Source: Klebsormidium nitens (Eukaryota; Streptophyta; Klebsormidiophyceae; Klebsormidiales; Klebsormidiaceae). Taken from it: a stretch of DNA of 64,000 nt. The stretch spans positions 359,915 to 423,914 of the forward strand of contig DF236954.1 of assembly GCA_000708835.1 (NCBI GenBank), given 5' to 3'. This document shows positions 10,455 through 22,900 of this stretch, one piece after another; position 1 is the stretch's first letter; every line of letters starts with the position of its first letter. Both the position numbers and the translations under genes were made by a program. The notes beneath the pieces were generated by a model. That model worked only from the letters and a program-made list of their open reading frames with translations. It was not told the DNA's origin and made no database searches.

Positions 10455-13400
10455 ATGGTCGATAGCTCTCTCAGTGGTGTTCCCAGCACACCGTCTATGG
10501 CTGCAGCTAGTAGCGCTCATATTGGGGCAGGGGTTTTGCACCATAGGGAGAAGCCAATGTCTCCGAAGGGCCTGGACTACCTCCCTAAGGGGCCCTTTGT
10601 TTTCCACGCTGACCCCCCGGCCGACTTGAACAAGAATACGTCGTGGCTGCTGTATCCGGGCATCTGGACCTCGTACGTGCTCATCATTGGCTTTGTGTGG
10701 ATGTTGTTTGTGAGCCTGGGCGGTGTGCCCTCGGGACTGGCGTGGACCTACGTGCACCTTCTGCACTTTGTGGTGAGCTTCAGCGTCAGGAGCGGCTGAT
10801 CTCAATTGTTATTTTTGGAATTTTGGAAATTGCAACAAACATTTCCCCTCCTGGTAATTTTTGGTGGCAAATCAGATGTTTTTAAGCTGATGGCATAATG
10901 GCTGATAGGACTTCGGTCGAGAATGAATTGGAGGAGCTTCATGTAATTGCATCATGGAGACGACTCGCTCTTGTGGTACTGTGTGCTGATATTGCCCGAG
11001 ACTCTTGCATGTTATTGGTGGGCTCACTAAACTAATCTTTCCAAGGGTTTCCTCATGAGGCACTCAACACCAAGCAACATTTCTTTTCTCTGGATACCGC
11101 AGCTCATTTCACTTACGTTCCTGCGCTGGCACGAGCCTTGTCGATTATGGAGGTCACTCGGATGTTGCCATGGTTGAAGTTTAAGAACCCTAGACTTGTG
11201 GGGTCATGTTGCCCCTTGAAGCGTTGGCACTTTTCTGAGTTAAGGCACCCATTTAATGCTGGAGACATAACACAGTTCTTCCCAATCGGGTGACCCTTGC
11301 ATAGCGTGATGTGACCAATTGCACCTTCGTATGCTGGGCTGGTCTCGGTGCCACTGTTTGAGCGGATCACTGTGAATTGGCCACTGTTCGTCTGCTAAAG
11401 CCTGTGGCACTCATTAAGTCTGGCACAGATACTCACCGGCCTTTTATTATTCCGCCATAGCCTTGAGCGACAGAATGTTAAATACTTTTGCAGAGAATTA
11501 CAAGACTTTAGTTACTCCGATCGCCATGTCCTTCTGGGTAGACATGGCATGCTTTCAGATCGTGATCATTGATGATTTCACATGGGCACCCCAATGGAAC
11601 CTAGTCAATTGATAGTTCTCCTGTTCAATTCGCTGACAGTTCCTGCAGACCTCGTCTTTGGTGCAGCTGAGTGACTCAGCTTTGGGGTCTTGAGCTATGC
11701 TGTGGCTTTGTGTCTTTTCATGAACGTCCGTGGGGTTTTCCTGTTTGGTTGTTTTCAAAATCTCCGCTCAGCCTGCCTTCTCAGCATGTTGTTAAGTGTC
11801 CCCACGGGACTTCCTCGTACCATCTGACATCTTCAGTCTTTGGTTGTCGTCTTCGCATCCCCTATCATCGCGAGTTGCGTCTGCGTGCCTCTTTCCTTGC
11901 CTGTGATGACAATAAGACATGCTCAGAAGTGCCCCTTTTAAAGTTCCTGGCTGTGATCCTGTGTGAGCAATGAACCAACTAAGGCCTGTGACGGGTTACG
12001 CTCTCCTGTCAAAACTCGAGATGCAGTCTCTCACAAGACTCTTATGGAAGCTTTTCAGAACGACTATGAAAGCAATTGTCTGACATTGAAACGTACTCGC
12101 GCTAAAACATTAGATAGGAAGCTCATTGTCCAATAAATCTTCATTGGTCTCAGCGGGCCTCCCTCGTCTAGTCCCCTTAGCTCAGGCCTGCGCATTCTCC
12201 TCTTTCTAAGCCCAGGGATTGACTTTTTGGCGTAGCATCACCTGCCTTCTCCCCCCTCTTGGTGTGATGCACCCAGAACGAGCCAATTCAACAGGTATAT
12301 CTGTGCCTCTGTCTTAGTAACAGAAGCCCCCCTAGCCACAGCCTCAAGGCACTTGTCCTGCTGAGACACGGCACACCTCTCCTGCTTTCCGGAAGAAAAC
12401 CCAGCCCTTTCATCTCTTGTGCCCATTGACCCCATCTCAGTTCTGTGCCCTTCATCCCCCCCTTTATCCCCTCGATATTGCATGTGTACCGCAGCTTTCA
12501 CCACTCTAATCGTTCTTTCGTCATCACGAATTGCCCACACATTCCCAGACACCACATGTGTAAACGAAGGTCAAATTCCTCCTACGGTCCCCAACCCCCC
12601 TCCGTTCCCCGAAGCTGCGTAATTGTTCATGTGTCTTCGCTTGTGTGCAGTCCACACTGCACTGGCTTTCGGATCAAAGCTCCTCTCCTTTCAGAAGATG
12701 CTTCTCTCTTCTGTCCTTGCCTGCCGACTCAGCTGCGAACAGCACGTTCCTCTCGCTAACAGTGTGTACAGACTCCTCCTAGTCGAACGAGTACTTTCTT
12801 TTGTTGTACTGAGTTTCACATATTCCCCTCTACTTTCCAACGTCATTTTAACAAACTTCTGCCCCTCACATAGCAGTTTCCCGACCTCCTCAAACCTTTG
12901 CTGACCTCCTGTGCGCTTTGCTTGTTTGCAGATTACTTTCTACCTGCTCCACTGGAGGAAAGGCTCCCCGTTCGGCGAGGACCAGGGGATCTACGACCGG
13001 CTGACCATGTGGGAGCAGATCGACGATGGCGTACAGTTCACGAGGACCAAGAAGTTCTTCACCGCGGTCCCTGTGGTGCTGTGAGTGGCTTGTTCTTCCT
13101 TTTTCGCTCCCTTTTCTTGGTTTTCGTTTATCCTTCCATCAAGCCTGAATCACGTGGGATGGAGCAAGGCTCCATCAAGAATGAATCGCGTGGAACCAAG
13201 GAAGCATTGATCACGGTCGCTGTGGTGCTTGAAACGCCTTTTTCGCTTCGTTCTTAGTTCAGTTTCGTGGGTCCCGTTCGTTGTCGCGTTGCTGTGATTG
13301 CAAACAAAGAATTGCCCGCATGACGGCATGATGCTGTCCTCGCTTCTTCTTGCCTTTCTACGTTTCTGGCACTCGGGCGAAGAAGTACATCTCGAAAATT

Positions 13401-14256
13401 TGATTCTGCTGCCCGGAATCTGTTCGCATTTTGGGCTTCCATATCTTGCATTGTCTTATTTTGTGCTGTGTTTCACCTGCGCTGAGCAGCATGGAGAAAA
13501 GCCGTTTTCCTCTCTTATCGGATCTTCGGTGTTGTGCACTGACTGCGGCCCGACATCTTCAGATTGGTGGTTTCTTGTGCTCCAAATGAAAACGTACTGG
13601 AGTGCCTGTTCAACATCAGCGTTGCTTTCATCTCTCTCCGTGTGCCGGTGAGAAAAGAAGAGTCGCCGACTTGGGTGCTCTCGTGCGTGCTTGTAGCGAT
13701 CGGCAAAAAGGAAAACGGGCGCTTTAGGTACATGGAAGGCACGAATTAAACGAGTCGTTTCTTTTACAGCGAGAGTGTCTTGGCACGATCTTTTGCTGGT
13801 TAGGCTCGCGACGGATTGTGACGCCTCCTTAGTCTTCCCCTCTCCAATCTGCCGACAACTTGACAATGGCCTCGATTGCCTTACAAAGTATCTGGTCATC
13901 TTTTCTGTTGCAGCCTCTGTCAGCGACCGGTTGCCTTTCAATCTAGGTTTTGAATCCAGCGAGGCGTTCTTCGAAGGAGTACCCTCTCTCTCGTGACGTG
14001 GCTTTTGGTCTGTCCTGGCAGTCATTATTCCGCTGATTCCACGGAGCTTGTTTTTGATTGTTATCCTCCTCTGAACCTGCTGACCCTCGTTCGGTTCTTC
14101 TTTTGCAGCTTCTTGATCGCGTCCCATGCTACGGACTACCACGATCATCCATTCTTTGCGCTCAACGTCCTGGCCGTGGGTATCTTGCTCCTCGCCAAGA
14201 CTCCCATGCTGCACAAAGTCCGGATCTTCGGTATAAACTCCGACTATCCGTCCTAG
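10455..14256 (+). CDS. ORM1: ORM/ORMDL-type regulator of serine palmitoyltransferase, 204 aa, three exons
   Basis: Exons 10455-10772, 12932-13080 and 14109-14256 sum to 615 nt with compatible phases (0 and 2). The ER-membrane ORM fold is clear: PADLNKNTSWLLYPGIWTSY, then LAWTYVHLLHFV, then HWRKGSPFGEDQGIYDRLT, WEQIDDGVQFTRTKKF, and a C-terminal HKVRIFGINSDYPS. The DQGIY...WEQID spacing is of the plant type. ORM proteins bind serine palmitoyltransferase and restrain sphingoid-base synthesis in response to ceramide. The start chosen is the first ATG of the frame; a second at 10497 is possible. The core family is about 150 residues, so this copy has a Ser/Pro-rich N-terminal extension of about 50. 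Intron 1 is 2159 bp and intron 2 is 1028 bp. Intron 2 carries a decayed copy of the end of exon 2. Confidence 0.93.
13150..13265 (+). repeat. Decayed copy of the ORM exon 2 / intron 2 junction inside intron 2
   Basis: The sequence up to 13229 (GGTCGCTGTGGTGCT, preceded by ACCAAGGAAG) repeats the last 40 or so bases of exon 2, which end GGTCCCTGTGGTGCT at 13080. Similarity continues past the junction (TTTTTCGCT, GTTTTCGT versus CAGTTTCGT). The GTGAGT donor is TGAAAC in the copy, so it cannot splice. Offset is about 149 bp. Confidence 0.65.
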
Positions 14257-15692
14257 TCCTTAGGAAAGTCGTTCCCACAAAAGTAATTGGTTGTCAGCCG
14301 AGCCAATGCTTGTTGATATAGCAGTGCTGAGAGTAACCCACTTCGATCTGAGCGATTGATTTGTATACTAGGCCCTTGATTCATCTCATGCGGGAGACAG
14401 CGCGAAAACGCTGGGGACTGGGACTATATTACGTCATTGGAGCTTGGTTGGCTCCCCAAACGTAACAAAACGCAAGTCCGGTTACAGTTACGAGGCTTTT
14501 CAAAACCGAAGCACCGCATGCAAGCACGTTCCATTCGGCTCGCACTTCAGACAATCAGCGTCGTTTCTGTCCAGAGAGTATAGAGTAAATGCTTTTTGGC
14601 ATCGAACTGTTGAGTGTTGCTCAAAGGTCATTGTCGCTCTATGCAAGCGATGAAGAGCCGGCAATCGTGTTTGACGAGACTGTGATGTCCACATGCGAGA
14701 ATGAATGCTGTGTGGAATGCATTCCTTACCAAAGTAACTTGCATTTATCTGCTCATTGGACCCACGCGTTGACTGCGTGCGGAAAGACACATGATGTCTT
14801 CAAGTTGGACGCGTACACGTGCAACATCTACGTGCCAAGTGTGCACGATGTACGATTGACGCAGAATCTTTACATAAGAGGCTCATTTGATCCAGACTGA
14901 ACGACGCCAGGCGCATTGGCCATCTGGCTTGTAATACTTGGAGAGATGAGATGTCAGTTACGAAACCTAAGCTCAGTTGCGGCCGCAAAGGTGCTATGAC
15001 GGACTACATTTGGCCAGGTAAAGCGACAGTTATCACTCTGATTGTGTGCTCAGCTATGCATTTTTACCTTGATTTATACGGAAATCCGCGAACAATCAGT
15101 CTGTGACTCTTGTCCCCTGGCTCATCATTGACCGGCCGCACAATCCTTGAGGCTCGGGTCGAGATCTTGTAAACCGTCGGATGTGCTGACTCAGCACATG
15201 GGAATTTAGAAAGTTTCTCACCCGTGAGCTGTGACTCGCATTGCGCAGTCGCAGACGGGTCGCAGATCGGCGTCGCATTCGTCGCTCGCTTCTAGTTGCT
15301 AGCTCCTATCGCTGCATAGCGTGGACGGTGGATCACATCTCTCCTAAGGCTACTCGCTGGTCAACAATTCTTCCGCGGTGCATGCACAGCGGTGGCGTGT
15401 CCAGCTGCCAAGATGGCGCCTAGCAAGCTGAGGTGGCTTTTCCGGCCATCAAGCTCCTCTCTGCATGGAGGCCAGATTGCTCCAGCTGGTCGCAGGGCTG
15501 GAGCTTTTGAGAAGGGAGTATCCCAACTGTTGTGCAGTTGGTTTGAACAGGAAGATCACCACATTCTGGTGGCACAACCAAGGAACTTTCAAACACAAGT
15601 GTTGTGAAGAGAAGCTCAACCACCAACGATCAGCATCTACTGTCGACAGCGTATCTTTGCACTAAGGTGTTGCAGCAGCTTTCTAACTAAAA
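14257..15692. other. Intergenic region upstream of the LEA-like gene
   Basis: 1.4 kb holding the ORM 3' UTR and the LEA-like promoter. ACGTG cores occur at about 14816 (TACACGTGCA) and 14830 (CTACGTGCC), resembling abscisic-acid response elements, but they lie about 860 bp upstream of the ATG. No coding exon recognised. Confidence 0.35.
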
Positions 15693-18116
15693 ATGGCGAT
15701 GACAAGCACAAGCTTGGCTAGGACCACCATGGTGGCCGGTATTGCTGAGAGGAGTGAGTTCTCTGCCTTCAAGCTGCATTGAAAATCAAAAGGGCGTACA
15801 AACAAGAGCACTTGTCCTGTACAGATGTCTGGATGCTCATTTGCATGAGGTATTGCAAATTAGAATGCTGACTTTCCATAATCCTCCTTGTGTCACGATT
15901 GGGCACAAATCCACTTTGCTCAGAGGTTGTGAATTGGCTGATATGGGAAAGACTCGTTGCCTTTGAATGTGGGAAACAATTGGTCCAATCGAAGCTTTAC
16001 ATATGCGGTATAGACCACGCTCGTAATGGTGGTGCAATGTGAAGGTCTGGTCCTGTGAGCTTCCTGAATAAGCTTGGGTAAGGGAAACAGCCTCAGTAAA
16101 GTGCGCAACTGGAGCTTTCATCAACCAAGGAAGAAAGGACAACGTCAGTCTGTTTGCAGTCGGTTGATTCAGGCTGAGTGTGTCTTGATCCATGCAGGTG
16201 TTGGAACCACTGCCGTCACCTCCAGCTCCTTCTTGGGACGGTCTGTCTGTGTCCCACGTGCTATTCTCCCAGCCAGGAGGTTCAAGACCCAGAGCATCAG
16301 GGCAGATGTAAGTCACGCTTATGTAGTCATTCTCTAAATGTCTGAACATGTCTTGTGAGTGTATTTTGATTGCAACAAGGATGAGAAGCCTTTCCAATTC
16401 GAGAAGCCTATTCAATAAGTTCCAAAAAGCCTTTCAAATGAAGTTTGGCAACTCCACATTCCCTTCCATTGAAATCCACTTGAGCCTACAAGTTCAGTTC
16501 ATCCTTCAACATATACCCATTAATATATGCTGAGTGCGACAAAACTTCCATGCACAATGTGCTTGTCAAGGCCCCAGCTCTTGAGGCCCTGTGAGTCAGA
16601 GGTACTCAGACCTTCCCTCCTTTGTCTCAGACCCGGTCCCCTGCTGAGTCTGCCAAGCAGGGCCTCAAGGAGGGCGTACAGGATGCCAAGAAGCTTGGCA
16701 AGGAGGGTGGTTCTGAGGCTAAGGCTCGGGTTGATGAGGCCAGGAAGGACTTTGGCAGCTCTGTTGAGAACACAACGAGCGAAATGCAGCGTGCTGGGAA
16801 GGACATTGCTGGGAACCTCAAGAAGGAGGCCAAGGATGTCACAGACCCCGCGGGTGATCTTTTGAAGAAGACTAGGGATGAGGGCCGTGAGGCGAACTCG
16901 GAGGTTGCGGAGAAGTATGAGGTGAGTTTGGTTGCTGCAAGACCTCTGCTGTCGGCTGTATCTCAATGAGAAGGTTCGCGCCTTTGGATTGGCTGGAAAG
17001 CTGGCAGAAGTGAATTTGGACCTTTTCACCAATGGTTGCGCAATGTCCCTGCCAATGGAATTTGTGAGTTCGGATCAAGGCCTACAAGCCTCAATTGTGA
17101 AGTGCCTCTCAAGCTGACGTTTACACCAGCTCAGTGCACAAGAGCCGCAGCAGCAGTTGTACAACATAGCGCAACATTCGCCTGAGCAGTTGATCTGGAT
17201 TGAGCAAAAGCGCCATTTCTCGTCAATGCTGGAGCAAGAACATATATCTAAATCCATCTTCGATCGATTTAGTTGTGCAGAACAGTATACTTGAGTCTCT
17301 TCAATTCCGCTTCTCTTTTCACGCAGGATCCCAAGAAGTTCAACCTGGGAGCGGAAATTGAGGGTTCCGCCGGCCAAGCCTTGGTCGACAACACCGAGAA
17401 GGCTAAGAGGACTGCTTCGAAGGCCGGAAATGCCGTTTCTGAAAGCGCTCAGAGCCAGGGCAAGGAGTTCGTGGACAACGTGAGCAAGGGCTTCTCTGAG
17501 GCGGGCGACCGACTGAAGGGCGCTGTCAAGGACACCGTTCAAGACACCAAGGAATTCTTTGATGCGGACGGTAGGTGTTGCTTCCGTGCTTTAGCGACCT
17601 GAGAATGCAGGGCAATTTCCGGAACTTCCTTTTTGGGGATTGGGATTATCGCCTGTTTTGGAAAGAGCTAACGTTTTGAAAGGTTATTTTGATGTTGCAA
17701 TCGTTCTGCGTCCTTCCAACAAAGTCAGTATGTTTGGTTGTGGGATCAGAACATCAGAGCAGCGTGTGATGTGGCGCCTCGTTTTGAAGGGTTCAGTTGT
17801 GAAACACTGACCCGTTTAGAAGTGTATTTGGGAGGTTGACGGCCGATTCTCAGGACGGTGTCCGCTTTCGCGTATTGGACTTCGCTATGATACAGAAGTA
17901 ACGATAGTGTCATACAACCCCATGTCGCATTTTGGTGCACTTTGGTGAGTTGACTTTATCAGAGGTTTGTTTCGTGACCCGAAGGGTAGATTGAGATTTT
18001 GATTGTTGGCGATCTTTGTTGCAGGCGCAAAGCAGCGGGTGAAGGAGGGACAAGACTTGGTTGGGAAGAATGTCGACAGCGCAAAGAAGCACGCTCAAGA
18101 GGGGTTGGACAAGTAG
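15693..18116 (+). CDS. Chloroplast-targeted LEA-like protein, 265 aa, five exons
   Basis: Exons 15693-15753, 16198-16307, 16631-16921, 17327-17570 and 18025-18116 sum to 798 nt with matching phases. Exons 1-2 encode a Ser/Thr/Arg-rich, acid-free leader (MAMTSTSLARTTMVAG and onward) ending near RRFKTQSIRAD, typical of a plastid transit peptide. Exons 3-5 encode a highly charged, helix-prone region rich in Ala, Lys, Glu, Gly and Asp with repeated units such as AKQGLKEGVQDAKKLGKEGG and KGAVKDTVQDTKEFFDADG. This resembles group-3 LEA and COR15-like proteins, which protect membranes and enzymes in drying or freezing. There are no Cys or Trp residues in the mature part. Targeting and stress role are inference from composition; the exon structure is well supported. 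Confidence 0.82.
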
Positions 18117-19902
18117 AGTATTCGAGCAAAGCGAAATGATTGCAGCATGTCACTGTAGGTATGTTGAATGCAAAGCTTCGAACGTGTGCGTTTTGGTGTG
18201 AAAAGAAAAATGAAACGAAAGAAGAATAAACGAGAAGAAGAGTTTGACGCTCACGCAAGAAGCGGATTTTGGCGTTGCAAGTGTTTTAGAATAACCGCAA
18301 TCTGAGTTGAGTTTGTGCATAGCACTCAAATGTACACTTAGATTTAGAAAATAACATTGAATGTGAGCAACGTGTACTAAATCAAGTGTACCGTCGACTG
18401 TATACATCTATGTGTCCTTCCGTTGCAAACAGAGGAGAAATTCTGATGATGTCATGGTAACACTCGACAATTGAAGCGTTGGCATAAATACTCCGAGGAA
18501 AGGTAAAAATTGTGTTCCTCGTTTGCTATATTGATATGATAATTGGACACCTTTGCACCATGTCACATGGTATGTTACAAATCTAAATTGGGCATACTAT
18601 AAGCTGGCCATACGTCACTATAATTGTGCAAAATTCATTGAGAATGCGTTTATATTAACAATAGCTGAAACTTTTACTGTATAAATGTAAATTGCTCGCG
18701 TTGAGCGAGTATCTGAAGTTACATAACTTCCACATGCACAATTTCGATTGAATGCAACCGAATATTCGAAATTGGGCCAACAATACGCCTCATGAAATTT
18801 CTAGCTCGCGCATCGCATTCTACACACAATATATTGTGTACAAACATTACTATATTGAAAAGCGGCCTCGCGCTGAGTTGTGATATTCGTGAATTAATAA
18901 ATCACGTACGGCCGAAATACAGATACTGAGAGATACTGTACGGATATGTATTCTCTTTGGTAACACACGGCCAGCACAACAGGCAAACCACAAATCTGTC
19001 ATATAGATAAACATGTTTGGAGTGCTTTACTCCACGTTTGGATATCTTCTAGCAATATCCTGATAAATGAGACAACCAGCTTTGAAACAGTAATTTGTTT
19101 GGATGTTGTCTTAAGCATTGTGGTCAAGCATCTCTGTTGATCATATTGCTGGGGCCAGCAGATTACTGTGAAAACTTACAGTCAGGCTTAATCTGTGCAT
19201 CGATTGGATGCATGTGAAGATTTGGAAGTTAGCTAGACACTCTATGGCTCGCCTTTCAATGATCGAAGTAAATACCATGCCGCCCCCCAATGAGCACCGC
19301 GATGGCAACGGGCCCCCGGTCACTAAATCAGCGGGCCTGGCCTAGTTTCTACCGCAGTAGGGGCCCGCACTTCAACCGCTGAACTCAAATGTTTACTGCT
19401 TCCCACAGTGCAGGCCGTCCTATACAGCAAGGGTGCTTCAATAGAGATTAAAAGAACGTAAGCTCTGTTGTGGAGTCAGAATAATATTTTGATGGTGCAA
19501 ACATGGTGGATACCGAGACTACGCTGCCCGCGCTACGCGCCAAATGACGGATCCTCCACCAAAACGAGCCTATTAGCCCGGGGGTCTGAGGTTTGTGGTT
19601 GGTCTACAGCCAATCAATATGGTTTAGTGGCTAAATTCGACCGTCAACGTCACATGTGCCAGTACGTTCAGTTGTATGTAAGCAGATAACTCGATCCTTC
19701 GATGTCATCTTGCACTAGGATAGAAAACTAGTTGGTCCTGAATGGAAGTTTGACGAACTCCCCGACGTCTGAAAAGCTTTTAAGTTACTCATCACGTCCA
19801 CAAACAACCTCGAACCTCATGCGGGAATTGAAGTTTCAAACACTCCGCAACAGCTATCAACTCGTAGAAAAGACCCCGTACTTAGAAATAAGGCAGTTTC
19901 GA
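18117..19902. other. AT-rich intergenic region
   Basis: 1.8 kb between the convergent ends of the LEA-like gene and the solute-binding-protein-like gene. It is clearly AT-richer than its surroundings. I see no exon, RNA gene or terminal-repeat element. Confidence 0.45.
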
Positions 19903-22900
19903 CTATCTCTGCGTTGCAAGAGCATATGCCGCCTTGTATATCTGATCGTCATAGAACGTCCCGGTCGAAGGTTGGACGAACAAGTTGGCATTCTCGTTGC
20001 GGATCGTTGGGTCGTAGTTTTGGCGGACCGCGATGGTGTTGGCGGTGCCGGCCAAGCTCAGCTGCAGTGCGTACACGGACCCCTGGATGCCGTCCACGTA
20101 GCTCTGGTAGTAGTCCGCCGCGACCTGGGTCGGCAAAAAAAGCGGTATTATGCATTAGGTTACTCGTTCCGTGAAAGGGAAACATCCCGGAACATCGAGA
20201 GACAGGATGACCTGGCCCTATTAGTAATCCGCCGCGAGGTTTGAAGGGGAGAATTCAAAGGTCTGCGTCAAACCGTATACCAGATGTTTTTGGTGCGCGG
20301 ATGAGTAACCTTTTCAACCCCATCTTCTTCTCGACGATCGGACTGTCAGTGTCAAAGTATAGAGTTACACTAATACCAGGACGCAGACACCAGTAAGTGC
20401 GGGTGCATGCCACATTGTAGTGCTTGATAATGGAGACCCGGATTTGTGGAAAAAAGGAAACGGGACCAGGCTCTACAATCCCCACTCGCCCCACAGGTGG
20501 GCCGCAAGACAACGATGTTCGACCTGCCACTTGCTATTGAAACGAGGGAAACGGGAAAAGGGAAATGGGCGCTGATGCATTCCGCTGCAGTAACGGACCC
20601 ATACCATCGATTATTGACAAGTAGGTATGGGTCAACTTGCACCGTAGAATAGAGACCCTCTCTCCACCTGCCACGTGTCACGTAAAAGAGAGACCCTCTC
20701 TATACCTGCCACGTGTCATGCTAGCGCTTACCGCTGGGTTCAGGACGTTGTTGGTCTGGATGAAGCTGATGACTGCGGCCTTGTTGGTCGCGTTGTAGAT
20801 GTAGAGGTTGGCCTTGATGAGAGCCGCGGTTAAGTTAACCATCTTGGCGTTGAGCTCGGTCTTGCGGGTGCGGTCGAGGACGTACACCTGGAGAGGAAGA
20901 AAAGGGGTTAGTATGCGGTTACGGATCAACCCTTTTCCTAGACGGATTGCTCTGACACCGATGGAAGACCTGATGGAAAGAGGAAATACCTGGAGACGAA
21001 GAATGGGTACACTGAGCGGTAATGATACCACCCTGTGACTGATTGAAACCATTGGGATGTCTGATGTCAAAAAACGATGCACCTTGGAAAATGAGATTTG
21101 GGGGATTCGTTATGCGGAGGTGATCGAAGTGCTCTGAATCGGTTGGCATATGGCATGAAACAACAGGACAGTTTTCGCTGCAAAATGCACCAACGTTTAA
21201 GATAACCGTTCTTTGAACGGTGCTCCACTCTGAAAATCGTTCCGCTTGATCTTTCAATGATCTTTTATGCAACCTTGGGGGCGGATTCGGAAGAGCGATG
21301 CTGCTCCTGGGAAGATGCTTCACGTATTGTATTGTCAAGAAAGTACGGCGGTGGCGTTTGAGATATACGGTCGAATCCAGTAGCTTGTGCAAGAGCCACA
21401 GATGGTCGCCTATCCAGCTTTCAAGGTTCGACTTCAGCAGCTCTTGCGAAGATGCTCGAAGAAAGAACCGGAGGTATGAGTGCCGATGAGGTCGGTTTGG
21501 TCGTCCGATTGCGTTAGAGGCTCTTTATCTATTCTTGTCATAAAAGCTTTGAGCTTTATGCACAAAATCAGAGCAAAGAAATGATTGCAGGGTGCAGAGG
21601 GAGAGTTGCTGAAGCAGGTCGGCCGGCTGGATCGAACCGAGCAGGGTCTCGTAAGCATAGTCTGTGGAATACTGAACTTGGCGGACAAAGATCAACCGAA
21701 AGAACTTTGAGGCAATTCTAAGAAGCACATTGGCAGAGATCGGGAAGAATGGAAGGCAGATTTCTTCAAGAAATATGTATGGCCTCGAGCTGCATTTCAG
21801 AAGCCAGTATCACCGTCTCCTTGTGAACAGGCATCAAATTTCTTAAGACAAGGTCACTGAATTACAAACTCCGGATGGTGTTACATATTCCCGTTTCACA
21901 GCGGGAGGCGTCAGATCGTTTTTTTTCAAATCATCGAAGTGGCACCCTCGAACGATTGAAGCCGTTAATCTCGCAGCGCTCCCTCCGCTCGCACACTTCG
22001 GACGGAACGACGCTACCAAAGCAGCGTCCAAGGCCTGGGACGGGGTCTGATAAAGTGACACCAGCAAAGCAGTGGGGTCAAGTTCGATGCCCTTGGCAGT
22101 TTCAGGCGGATTCGAGGGGAAGGCTAAGACCATTCGTCAGTCCCCTGGATGATCATCACTAAAATGGAGTCAGTGGTGTCAAGATTCAGGACCCTCACCG
22201 TGCTCTGGATGGGTGACACCACCTCGCCAATCCGGTTGAGCAGCAGGATGTCGCTGACGTTTTTGGCGAGGTTCCAGAACGGCGCCTCCAGCATGGCGCC
22301 AAACACGGTCTGGCCCGTGGGCGTCCTTCCGGCGACCAGGTAGTCGTACCGCGCCTGAGCGCTAGGGGAAGCTGCGGGGCTGAAGGTCCCCCCTGCAGGA
22401 GTTAAGAGCTTTCAGTATCTCGACAATTGAAAAGAACTGAAAGAAGGCTGAGAAAGAAGGCTGAGAAAGGTGTGAAGCGAGTTGAAGTCGCTCTGAGATT
22501 GCTCGGGGCGCTGCAATAGGCAGCGGCACTGCAGAGTGCACCCATGGATGATGAAAAAGTTTCAGAACTTTCAAGCGGCCACTGTGCTGTCATCCTCAGC
22601 AGAGAGGAAATTGTTGGTGGATCTGAAAGCGACATTACCAAAGCTCCTCAGGAACATGGCATGCTCGATTGCAAACCATCCGGCTCCCTTCCTCAACCAA
22701 TGCAGACGTGATTTTGGACAAAGTAATGACACTCAACCAGGGACAATAAATATCCCTCACCGCTCCAACCCTTTCTCTTGACGTCAATGGCAGGTTTTCC
22801 AACTCTCCATGACGAACTTTTGAGGCACATGCTTGTGCAGATCACGCCCCGATGGCCACCATGTAAGAATCATCCCACCACCTTGCCCTGATCTTTCAGT

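Noticed and set aside
13456-14214. 252-aa minus-strand ORF
   Set aside because: Antisense to ORM intron 2 and exon 3, which are firmly identified by homology and phase.
15837-16415. 192-aa minus-strand ORF
   Set aside because: Overlaps the LEA-like gene's first intron and second exon in antisense; no coding features.
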